NCBI GenBank assembly: GCA_945876515.1 | Contig: CAMCPF010000262.1 | Span: forward strand, 1 to 5,023 | Length of the DNA stretch: 5,023 nt | Source of the DNA: Candidatus Kuenenia stuttgartensis | Lineage (GTDB): Bacteria > Planctomycetota > Planctomycetia > Pirellulales > UBA1268 | Direction: 5' to 3' | Shown here: positions 1 to 4,728 of the stretch, in pieces | Layout: every line of letters starts with the position of its first letter | Numbering within the stretch: the first letter of the stretch is position 1 | Notes under the pieces: model-generated | Databases searched by the model: none | What the model was told of the DNA's origin: nothing | The model's input: only the letters and a program-made list of their open reading frames with translations | Made by a program: the position numbers and the translations under genes

Positions 1-54
1 TACAAGCTCACGGGCGTGAAGCCTGCCCGCGTGGTGACGGAACTCGTGTCCTGA
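1..54 (+). CDS. C-terminal end of an unidentified protein (partial)
   Basis: An open frame runs in from the left edge and ends at a TGA at 52-54. The visible 17 residues read YKLTGVKPARVVTELVS. The frame is open from base 1 and the tail has an ordinary amino acid mix, which fits the end of a real gene. The next gene, prmA, converges on it with only 18 bases between the two stops. The fragment is too short to assign a family, and I do not recognise it. Confidence 0.5.
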   Translation, partial: YKLTGVKPARVVTELVS

Positions 55-69
55 GGCGGCCGGGCCGCC
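55..69. terminator. Possible bidirectional terminator hairpin
   Basis: GGCGGC at 55-60 and GCCGCC at 64-69 are perfect inverted repeats around a 3-base loop. They sit exactly in the 18-base gap between two convergent stop codons, where a shared terminator would be expected. There is no T-tract on either side, and such motifs arise easily by chance in GC-rich DNA, so this is only a suggestion. Confidence 0.3.
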
Positions 70-72
70 GCG

Positions 73-1080
73 TCACTCGCGGCGGAACGACAGGCAGCGC
101 CACGCTCCCCGTTCATGGATCTGTGGCCGTGAGCCGAGCAGGGCCGCGAATCGATCGGCCACTGCCGCCGCCTCGTCGGCGAGCAGCCCGGAGAGCACCA
201 GTTCGCCGCCGCCGCGGCCCAGGCGGTCGCAGAGCAGGGCGGCATGCTCGGTCAGGGCCGCGGCGACGATGTTCGCGACGACCAGATCGTAGGCTGGAGG
301 CTCGCTGGGCAAGGAGGCGGTGAGACGGAGACGGTCGTCGACGCCGTTGCGACGGGCGTTCTCCCGCAGCGCCCCATGCACGCCGGTGTCGATCTCGACG
401 GCATCGACCCGCCCGGCCCCGAGCACCACTGCCGCGATCCCGAGAATCCCGGAGCCACTCCCGAAGTCGAGCACGTGGTCGAGGCCGCCCCCGCGGCGTT
501 GACGTGTGGCGATTGCCGCCAGGCAGAGTTGCGTCGTTTCGTGGAGTCCGGTGCCGAATCCCAGGCCCGGCTCGATGAAGATGGTGGCCTCGCCATTCCC
601 GGCCACGCCGGCCGATCCCGGCTCCCATGCGGGCCTCACTGTCCCGAAGCCCGGCACGGTGATCGGTTGAAACGATTCTCTCGAGGCTTGCTCGTGATCG
701 ACGGGGTCATCCTGACGCATGCCGCGGATGCGGCAGCCGTGCACGTCTGCGACCAGCTTCACCGCGTTGCGGGCCGACGCCTCGTCGGCGAACCACCATT
801 CGGCGTCGGCGACCGCGAGCGCGGCGACCCAGTCGCGTTCTGGTGGTGCCGCGGCGGTGTCGATGACCAGTCCCGGCGGCACGAGGCCACAGGCGGCGGC
901 GTCTGCCACGGTGACAGGCCCCTCATCGATGCCGAGGAGCCCCTTGGCCCGCTCCCAGAGCCACGCGTGAAACTCGTCCCGGTCCACGGCGGTTCCGCCG
1001 GGGAGCGTGAGGAGCGTGTCGATCGAGACGCCCACGATCCAGGGTGTCTCCCTGGCCGGGGTACGTGGGGCTTCGTTCAC
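73..1080 (-). CDS. prmA: Ribosomal protein L11 methyltransferase PrmA
   Basis: This is a SAM-dependent methyltransferase of the PrmA family, which methylates ribosomal protein L11 in the cytoplasm. In 335 residues the family landmarks appear in order: PGLGFGTGLHETT (171-183), the SAM-binding loop DFGSGSGILGIAA (205-217), the acidic end of strand 2 in VEID (228-231), the motif IV segment VVANIVAAAL (267-276), LSGLL (296-300) and the C-terminal GAWRCLSF. The N-terminal 140 residues match the L11-recognition domain only loosely, through WIVGVSID at the start and FQPITVPGFGTVRPAW before the catalytic domain. The protein is about 40 residues longer than the E. coli enzyme (293). The start is a GTG with no clear Shine-Dalgarno. 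A second GTG at codon 16 (base 1035) follows AGGGAG at 12 bases, but starting there would remove the Trp that opens the first strand. The gene appears to be transcribed alone or together with the small gene 53 bases upstream. Confidence 0.93.
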   Translation of the reverse strand: MNEAPRTPARETPWIVGVSIDTLLTLPGGTAVDRDEFHAWLWERAKGLLGIDEGPVTVADAAACGLVPPGLVIDTAAAPPERDWVAALAVADAEWWFADEASARNAVKLVADVHGCRIRGMRQDDPVDHEQASRESFQPITVPGFGTVRPAWEPGSAGVAGNGEATIFIEPGLGFGTGLHETTQLCLAAIATRQRRGGGLDHVLDFGSGSGILGIAAVVLGAGRVDAVEIDTGVHGALRENARRNGVDDRLRLTASLPSEPPAYDLVVANIVAAALTEHAALLCDRLGRGGGELVLSGLLADEAAAVADRFAALLGSRPQIHERGAWRCLSFRRE

Positions 1081-1133
1081 GGTCGTTCAGATTGCCCGGC
1101 TGCTCGGTGTTTGTGACAGTGCGGCTGGGCTGC

Positions 1134-1382
1134 TCAGAGCCGTGGCCGGTTGATCGCCCGCAGCCCGGCGATCAGGACGATCGCGCCCACGGTCGCCGTG
1201 ATCAGGCTGCCGAGCAGGCCCGTCGCCGAGAGCCCGAACAGTCCAAAGAGAAAGCCGCCGACGATCGCGCCAATCACCCCCATCAGCAGGTCGCTGACGA
1301 GCCCTGAGCCGCCGCCCTTCATGATCTGGCTCGCCAGCCACCCGGCGGCGAGACCAATCAGGAGAAACCACAGGAAATCCAT
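1134..1382 (-). CDS. GlsB/YeaQ/YmgE-family small membrane protein (transglycosylase-associated)
   Basis: This 82-residue, very hydrophobic and Gly-rich protein has three predicted membrane helices, at about residues 2-20, 29-50 and 54-74. Family hallmarks are visible: an N-terminal LIGLAAGWLAS, a short KGGGSGL loop, then GVIGAIVGGFLFG and a last helix ending in a basic tail (RAINRPRL). Length and layout match the family, whose members are called transglycosylase-associated or general stress proteins. Their biochemical role is not firmly known, and no enzymatic activity can be inferred here. The frame allows an ATG seven codons further upstream (1403). I chose the inner ATG because a good ribosome binding site, GGAGG, lies 8 bases before it and because the protein then begins directly with the first helix. 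The gene is divergent from the membrane protein at 1486 and lies 53 bases upstream of prmA on the same strand. Confidence 0.88.
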   Translation of the reverse strand: MDFLWFLLIGLAAGWLASQIMKGGGSGLVSDLLMGVIGAIVGGFLFGLFGLSATGLLGSLITATVGAIVLIAGLRAINRPRL

Positions 1383-1390
1383 GATGTGAG

Positions 1391-1395
1391 CCTCC
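1391..1395 (-). promoter_or_regulatory. Shine-Dalgarno site deciding the start of the GlsB-type gene
   Basis: On the - strand GGAGG is followed by 8 bases and then the ATG at 1382-1380. It would lie inside the coding region if the alternative ATG at 1403 were used, so it favours the shorter protein. It is the clearest ribosome binding site in the window, since most other genes here have weak or no such motif. Confidence 0.7.
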
Positions 1396-1418
1396 GGGAG
1401 CATGACTACCTTTCATCA

Positions 1419-1438
1419 TCCTACCCTCGATCGTAGGA
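1419..1438. promoter_or_regulatory. 20-base imperfect palindrome between divergent genes, possible operator
   Basis: TCCTAC at 1419-1424 and GTAGGA at 1433-1438 are perfect 6-base inverted repeats with an 8-base spacer that contains CGATCG. The element lies 36 bases upstream of the GlsB-type start and 47 bases upstream of the chosen start of the + strand membrane gene. Its arm length and spacing fit a dimeric regulator's site. On the - strand TAGGAT (1423-1418) also resembles a -10 hexamer. No protein in the window is an obvious regulator of it. Confidence 0.35.
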
Positions 1439-1485
1439 GGCGATCCACGCAGCAGCCGACGCCCTGGTGGCTACACTCGCCGCTC

Positions 1486-1860
1486 ATGGAGACTTTTCGC
1501 CTGCTCTTTTTCACGACGCTCTGGACCGCGATCTGGGCTGCGCCGCTGCCGAAGCTCTCCCGCCGCGTGGAGCTGGTCGCCGGGCTGATCCCGTTCGCCG
1601 CCTTCGGCCTGCGGGTGTTTGGGGCGTGCTTCATCGGGGTGCCGGCCGATGATCCCGTGCGGCTGGTGGTCGCGCCGCTCGTGGACTGGATCAACGGGGT
1701 GTCGGGTGTGGTGCCGTTCCAGTGGGTGCTCGACGTGACCGTGGCGATCGGGCTCGTGTGGTTCGCGTCGCTCGCGAACATCTCGCGGCCGTTGCGGCTG
1801 GCCACGATCTGGGTCATGCCGGCCGTGGCCCTCGCCAGCCTCGCGCTCCGACGGTCATGA
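1486..1860 (+). CDS. Hypothetical four-helix membrane protein
   Basis: I do not recognise this 124-residue protein. It has four likely membrane segments, at about residues 6-21, 30-52, 76-97 and 104-121. A basic loop (KLSRR) follows the first, and a longer polar stretch with PADDPVR and VDWING lies between the second and third. No catalytic or metal-binding motif is visible. The frame extends upstream to an ATG at 1402, which would add 28 polar residues including a run of four Arg. I prefer the ATG at 1486 because the protein then begins with its first helix, and because the upstream extension would cover the inverted repeat and the divergent gene's start region. Neither start has a convincing Shine-Dalgarno. 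TACACT at 1472-1477 could be a -10 element giving a leaderless or nearly leaderless mRNA. The stop codon overlaps that of the convergent DinB-type gene. Confidence 0.75.
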   Translation: METFRLLFFTTLWTAIWAAPLPKLSRRVELVAGLIPFAAFGLRVFGACFIGVPADDPVRLVVAPLVDWINGVSGVVPFQWVLDVTVAIGLVWFASLANISRPLRLATIWVMPAVALASLALRRS

Positions 1861-2385
1861 TCCGCCGTTGAGCTCGATGCTGCGGCGGATCTGCGGAACG
1901 TGCAACTGGAGGTGAAACGCCACGACGGCGTACCCGCCGCGGCTGTCGAGCCGCCCGAAGATCGGGTGCACGAACGTGCCGGTGCCCGTAAACGGAAACG
2001 TCTGTGGCAGCGTGGCGATCCGCGCGGCAAGGTCGCGAAACCGCGGCATCACCTCGGGGCCGCACTCGGCGGGATGGTCGAATCGACCGATGTCGCCGAT
2101 GTCGACATCGCGGTCCGCTTCAAGCTCCGCAAAGAGCCCCAGCAGCGATTCGTGAACGTCGTTGCAATGCTCGATCGTCATGAAAGCCGACCAGCCCTGC
2201 ATGATGGGTGTGACACCGGGCAATGCCGGCACGGGGCGGCGGCCGCGAAGAACCGGCTCAGGTGTGGCGGCGACCAGCTCCTCGATCGCCGCGACGGCAG
2301 CGTTGAACTGCCGCACGTTGGTGGCGATCGACCGACTGCGGTAGCGAGCCCACAGCAGCAGTCGGCCGATGACGTTGTCGATCAT
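1855..2385 (-). CDS. DinB-superfamily protein (DinB_2-like four-helix fold)
   Basis: This 176-residue protein resembles the DinB/YfiT superfamily, whose members are metal-binding four-helix bundles. Some of them are bacillithiol- or other thiol-dependent transferases, and many have no known function. Evidence is the histidine pattern: TIEHCNDVH in the second helix (His73 and His78) and an HxxxH pair, His158 and His162, in the last helix, inside AFHLQLHVPQIRRSI. That last segment resembles the family's closing helix, where HxxHHxRQI-like sequences are common, and HPIFGRLD before it (140-147) is also typical. The His triad would bind a divalent metal. The substrate cannot be told from sequence. 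The ATG start has no Shine-Dalgarno. The stop sits inside TCATGA, shared with the convergent membrane gene. No partner gene is adjacent on the same strand within 260 bases. Confidence 0.8.
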   Translation of the reverse strand: MIDNVIGRLLLWARYRSRSIATNVRQFNAAVAAIEELVAATPEPVLRGRRPVPALPGVTPIMQGWSAFMTIEHCNDVHESLLGLFAELEADRDVDIGDIGRFDHPAECGPEVMPRFRDLAARIATLPQTFPFTGTGTFVHPIFGRLDSRGGYAVVAFHLQLHVPQIRRSIELNGGS

Positions 2386-2467
2386 GTTGGTAGCGATTCG
2401 ATCGGCCCGCGAGCGAACAGTGGACGGCTGGGAGTGACGCCCAAAACCAAGATCCTCGACAGGGATC

Positions 2468-2485
2468 GGGGAATGCTACTTCCCC
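2468..2485. repeat. Inverted repeat / hairpin in intergenic region
   Basis: GGGGAA (2468-2473) and TTCCCC (2480-2485) form a 6-base stem with a 6-base loop. The stem could extend by 2-3 pairs past a one-base bulge, because the flanks read TC before and CGA after. It lies 83 bases upstream of the DinB-type start. It could be a leader hairpin or the far-end terminator of the hydrolase mRNA, but it has no adjoining T-run. Confidence 0.35.
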
Positions 2486-2565
2486 CGAACGAGGCGCAGG
2501 TTCTGAAAATACACTTTCCTCAATCTGGTCCTGTTTCAGCGCAGTCCAAGGATCATGAAGGATGG

Positions 2566-2575
2566 TGACCGGTCA
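2566..2575. repeat. 10-base perfect palindrome TGACCGGTCA
   Basis: The sequence is its own reverse complement and lies 75 bases beyond the hydrolase stop codon. It could be a regulator half-site pair without spacer. Chance occurrence in a 5 kb GC-rich window is quite possible. Confidence 0.25.
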
Positions 2576-2649
2576 TGTGAGTGTGGTGCTCAGGGCGGCG
2601 GCGAAGCGGTGGACGCGTGTCCCCGATACTGCGACCAGCGGCGGGGCGG

Positions 2650-3417
2650 TCACTTGCCGTTGACCAGCGCCTCCCAGAACTCGGCCTCCCCGGACACGGA
2701 GTTGTGGTCGGTGCCGTCGAAGACCCGCAGCGTCGCCACGTCGGGCGGGAAGGCTGCGACCAGCCGCTGGGTGTCGGCCAGCGGCACGATCTCGTCGTGA
2801 GAGGCGGCGATCACGAGCGTCGGGCAGGTGACCTTGGGAGCGTACCGCCACGACTCGTACCGGTCACGAAGCAGAAGCCGCATCGGCAGGAACGGGGCCA
2901 CCCGCTGGGCGATCGAGAGGATGCTCTCGAAGGGCGTGATGAGCACGAGCCGTGTGAGGGGCTCCTCCGCGGCGAGCTGGATCGCGAGGCTACTGCCGAG
3001 GCTCCGGCCTACGACGATCACGTCCGGATGGCGGCCGTGCACGAGCTCAAAGAGCGCCCGGGCGTCGCTCCGCAAGGCCGTCTCCGCTGGGCGGCCGGAG
3101 CTGCCGCTGTAGCCGCGGTAGTGCATGCCGTAGATCGCCCGGTCCGGAAACAGCTCGGCGAGCTCCGGCACTGTGTAGGCGACGTCCTCGGCATTGCCGC
3201 CGAAGTAGACGAGGGCCTTGGGGCCGTCGTGGGGCCGGGAAGAGATCCGGACCTCGGCGCCCGGCACCTCGAGCGTGAACGCCTGCGCATGGGCGGGCGT
3301 CACCGGCGTCGGCATGTAGATGAACGACCGCTGGAAGACGAGGAACACGAGGCACAGCCCCGCATAGACGCCGATCGCGATCGTGAGCAGGCTCCAAAGC
3401 ATGCGTTGGGTTCTCAT
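2650..3417 (-). CDS. Membrane-anchored alpha/beta hydrolase (Bem46/ABHD-like)
   Basis: This serine hydrolase of the alpha/beta fold has 255 residues from the chosen start. One N-terminal membrane helix lies at about residues 7-28, so the catalytic domain probably faces the periplasm or outer side of the inner membrane. The oxyanion region reads LVYFGGNAED. MHYRGYSGSSGRP matches the YRGYGxSxGxP signature of the Bem46/ABHD13/ABHD17-type group. The nucleophile elbow is GRSLG (Ser139), the acid is in SHDEIVP (Asp208) and the catalytic His is in GTDHNS (His238), so the triad looks intact. The substrate is unknown; relatives are annotated as esterases, depalmitoylases or S33-like peptidases. The frame stays open to an ATG at 3498, but that would overlap the first codons of the divergent zinc-ribbon gene, so I rejected it. 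ATGs at 3417 and 3402 are both possible, and neither has a Shine-Dalgarno. Confidence 0.87.
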   Translation of the reverse strand: MRTQRMLWSLLTIAIGVYAGLCLVFLVFQRSFIYMPTPVTPAHAQAFTLEVPGAEVRISSRPHDGPKALVYFGGNAEDVAYTVPELAELFPDRAIYGMHYRGYSGSSGRPAETALRSDARALFELVHGRHPDVIVVGRSLGSSLAIQLAAEEPLTRLVLITPFESILSIAQRVAPFLPMRLLLRDRYESWRYAPKVTCPTLVIAASHDEIVPLADTQRLVAAFPPDVATLRVFDGTDHNSVSGEAEFWEALVNGK

Positions 3418-3430
3418 CGGCCGGTTGGCT

Positions 3431-3440
3431 CGTGTAAGAT
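3431..3440. promoter_or_regulatory. Overlapping divergent -10 elements between hydrolase and FmdB-type genes
   Basis: On the + strand TAAGAT (3435-3440) matches four positions of the TATAAT consensus and would start transcription near 3447, giving the FmdB-type gene a leader of about 23 bases. On the - strand, the same spot reads TACACG (3436-3431), a weaker -10, which would start the hydrolase mRNA only a few bases before its ATG at 3417. No good -35 is seen on either side. Only 52 bases separate the two start codons, so both promoters must fit here. Confidence 0.4.
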
Positions 3441-3469
3441 GCAGACTTCGGATCACGGAGCTGAAGCCG

Positions 3470-3694
3470 ATGCCGTTGTACGAATATTCCTGCGACAAGT
3501 GCAGTCAGAAAGTTGAGTTGCTTATTCGCGGCGACGAGAAGCCGGAGTGCCCGCACTGCCACAGCACGAAGCTCACCAAGCTCTTGAGCGTGGTCCGGGG
3601 CCACGTTTCCGGTGGCGGCGGCGGGCAGGCCGCTGCCGCGGAGACTTGTGGCCGTCCGCAGTGCGGCATGGGCGGCTGCGCGGGCCTCGGGTGA
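3470..3694 (+). CDS. FmdB-family zinc-ribbon regulatory protein
   Basis: This 74-residue protein has the FmdB/CxxC zinc-ribbon signature: it opens with MPLYEYSCDKC and continues with ECPHC, so Cys8, Cys11, Cys27 and Cys30 would bind one zinc. The family is named after a putative regulator of formamidase in Methylophilus, but for most members the role is unknown. After the ribbon comes a Gly/Ala-rich linker (about 48-58) and a Cys-bearing tail, CGRPQCGMGGCAGLG, with three more cysteines at 60, 65 and 70. The ATG at 3470 is chosen because the ribbon starts there. GGAG at 3457-3460 lies 9 bases before it, and the longer frame upstream would run into the hydrolase gene. It is divergent from the hydrolase gene, and convergent with the DTW-domain gene 17 bases past its stop. 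Confidence 0.88.
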   Translation: MPLYEYSCDKCSQKVELLIRGDEKPECPHCHSTKLTKLLSVVRGHVSGGGGGQAAAAETCGRPQCGMGGCAGLG

Positions 3695-3700
3695 AGACCC

Positions 3701-3711
3701 ACGGCGGCCGT
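3701..3711. terminator. Possible small hairpin between convergent genes
   Basis: ACGG (3701-3704) and CCGT (3708-3711) are inverted repeats around CGG, followed on the + strand by two T. They sit in the 17-base gap between the stops of the FmdB-type and DTW-domain genes. The stem is short and the T-run is minimal, so support comes mainly from position. Confidence 0.2.
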
Positions 3712-4419
3712 TTAGGCTCCGCGCCGGGCATGCAGGCGGTCGAGGGCATCGGTGGCCTCGGTGAGCAGGGGCGAGTGACCGAGGTACCGTTCGGCCAGTT
3801 CGCGGTGGCCACGCACCAGCAGCGTCGCGTACACGTGCAGCTCGAAGTGGAGCCGCAGCTTCTGGGCTGCCTCTGGCTCGCCCACGGCCTTGAGCACCTC
3901 CATCAGCGCCTCGGCGGTGCAGAGCTGCTCGGGCTTGGCCTGGTCTCGGAGCCAGTAGCGGCTGGGCTCGCTCGTCGCGGCGGCCGGTAGCCGCACGCAC
4001 CGCCCGCGGCCGTGCATGCTCGCGAGCATCTCGCCGGCCTGCCGCCATGAACCGTCGAGGAGGAGTACCGCCGAGCGGGGCTGCGGCCCTGCCGTCTCGG
4101 CGGCGGCAGGCTCAGGCATCGGGTCGCCCGACGGGTGGAGCACCCACAGCCCCCGCCCGTGCTCGAGGGCATCGGCCGGGTAGCCCGTTGCCGGAAAGAA
4201 CCGGTTGCCGCGCTGGTAGATGTGGCAGGCGGCTCCGGCCACGGCGCGACCCACAAGCTTGCCGGTGCTCGACGGCCGGCACTGCTCGAGCCGATGGATG
4301 AGCACCTGCACCGTGAGCCGCGTATCGACCGGCGGCAGCATGTCGCAGGTGCACCACCGCGGCGGCAGGCTGCACCGCGGGCAGCGGGCGGCACCGGCGA
4401 GAACGACGCTCCGGCCCAT
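3712..4419 (-). CDS. DTW-domain protein, probable tRNA-uridine aminocarboxypropyltransferase (TapT-like)
   Basis: This 235-residue protein carries the DTW domain. Characterised bacterial members (TapT/YfiP) transfer the 3-amino-3-carboxypropyl group of SAM to a tRNA uridine, giving acp3U in the variable loop. A zinc-knuckle-like cluster opens the protein, CPRC...WCTC (Cys13, Cys16, Cys23, Cys25), as in TapT-type enzymes. It is followed by HRLEQCRPSSTGKL (42-55), then LLLDGSWRQA (119-128) with the signature motif at 122-125, and LCTAEALMEVL (166-176). The signature reads D-G-S-W, where the family name reflects a Thr before the Trp, so Thr is replaced by the similar Ser. A low-complexity acidic/Pro-Ala stretch at about 100-112 looks like a surface loop. 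The ATG start has no proper Shine-Dalgarno. The gene is divergent from the DUF1653 gene (86 bases between start codons) and convergent with the FmdB-type gene. Confidence 0.86.
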   Translation of the reverse strand: MGRSVVLAGAARCPRCSLPPRWCTCDMLPPVDTRLTVQVLIHRLEQCRPSSTGKLVGRAVAGAACHIYQRGNRFFPATGYPADALEHGRGLWVLHPSGDPMPEPAAAETAGPQPRSAVLLLDGSWRQAGEMLASMHGRGRCVRLPAAATSEPSRYWLRDQAKPEQLCTAEALMEVLKAVGEPEAAQKLRLHFELHVYATLLVRGHRELAERYLGHSPLLTEATDALDRLHARRGA

Positions 4420-4423
4420 GACA

Positions 4424-4440
4424 AATCCAGCGGAATCCAG
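4424..4440. repeat. Direct repeat AATCCAG, two copies 10 bases apart
   Basis: AATCCAG occurs at 4424-4430 and again at 4434-4440, separated by CGG. The 10-base period places both on the same face of the helix. They lie immediately upstream of the DTW-domain gene's ATG, in its untranslated leader or promoter. A tandem binding site is possible, but the units are short and chance duplication is not excluded. Confidence 0.3.
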
Positions 4441-4449
4441 TGAGGCGGC

Positions 4450-4457
4450 TTTATGAT
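4450..4457. promoter_or_regulatory. Divergent promoter core (-10) for DTW-domain and DUF1653 genes
   Basis: A short AT island stands out in GC-rich surroundings. On the + strand TATGAT (4452-4457) matches five of six -10 positions and would start the DUF1653 mRNA near 4464, leaving a leader of about 42 bases. Read on the - strand, the overlapping CATAAA (4455-4450) could serve the DTW-domain gene. No good -35 hexamer is present at 16-18 bases on either side. Confidence 0.45.
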
Positions 4458-4505
4458 CGTGGCGGTCGCCAGACTATCCGATTCCCTCTGCGGGTGAGGC
4501 AACGC

Positions 4506-4718
4506 ATGGCCGATATCCAGCCGGGCCGCTACCGGCACTACAAGGGCAATGAATACACCGTGCTCGGCGTCGCCCGCCACAGCGAGACTCTTCAAGAGCT
4601 TGTGGTCTACCGGCAGGAGTATGGCGAGCGGGGCCTGTGGGTCCGCCCGGCCGCGATGTTCGCGGAGACGGTGGAGGTCAATGGCAAGTCAGTGCTGCGG
4701 TTCCAACGCATCGAATGA
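4506..4718 (+). CDS. DUF1653 domain protein
   Basis: This 70-residue protein is almost entirely a DUF1653 domain. The diagnostic pieces run in order: GRYRHYKGNEYTVLGVARHSET (7-28), ELVVYRQEYGERGLWVRPAAMF (32-53), then ETVEVNGKSVLRFQRI (54-69). The fold is expected to be a small beta barrel. No biochemical function is established for the family that I can state with confidence. The ATG at 4506 is chosen because the domain begins immediately after it, and GAGG lies 6 bases upstream. An in-frame ATG at 4440 would add 22 Arg-rich residues and swallow the likely promoter, so I rejected it. The gene is complete and of the usual size. It is divergent from the DTW-domain gene and convergent, 10 bases apart, with the toxin-like gene. 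Confidence 0.9.
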   Translation: MADIQPGRYRHYKGNEYTVLGVARHSETLQELVVYRQEYGERGLWVRPAAMFAETVEVNGKSVLRFQRIE

Positions 4719-4728
4719 GATCCACGCA

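Larger units (their letters stand above)
2386..2649. other. 264-base intergenic region with two small inverted repeats
   Basis: No credible gene is seen between the start of the DinB-type gene and the stop of the hydrolase gene. The middle (about 2500-2520) is clearly more AT-rich than its surroundings and probably contains the promoter of the DinB-type gene, though I found no clean -35/-10 pair. A hairpin is possible at 2468-2485, with GGGGAA, a 6-base loop and TTCCCC. A perfect 10-base palindrome, TGACCGGTCA, lies at 2566-2575. Neither has a T-tract. The region also has to hold the 3' end of the hydrolase transcript. Confidence 0.6.

Noticed and set aside
244..1116. Long + strand open frame (290 codons) opposite prmA
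   Set aside because: It lies wholly antisense to a clear PrmA gene. Long antisense frames are common in GC-rich DNA, and the translation shows no family motif.
1402..1485. N-terminal extension of the four-helix membrane protein to the ATG at 1402
   Set aside because: It adds polar, Arg-rich residues before the first helix and covers the inverted repeat. It remains possible but is less likely.
1900..2568. + strand frame of 222 codons opposite the DinB-type gene
   Set aside because: It is antisense to a protein with a conserved His triad, and its own translation matches nothing I recognise.
3418..3498. N-terminal extension of the hydrolase to an ATG at 3498
   Set aside because: It would overlap the start of the divergent FmdB-type gene and put 27 polar residues before the membrane anchor.
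2581..3516. Long + strand open frame (311 codons) opposite the hydrolase
   Set aside because: It is antisense to an alpha/beta hydrolase with an intact triad and has a charged, Arg/His-rich composition typical of shadow frames.
3614..3640. GGC-rich run as a possible repeat element
   Set aside because: It encodes the Gly/Ala linker of the FmdB-type protein, so it reflects codon use and not an independent repeat.
3047..4048. - strand frame of 333 codons spanning the hydrolase, FmdB-type and DTW-domain genes
   Set aside because: It overlaps three well-supported genes in other frames and is dominated by Ala, Arg and Pro with no recognisable domain.
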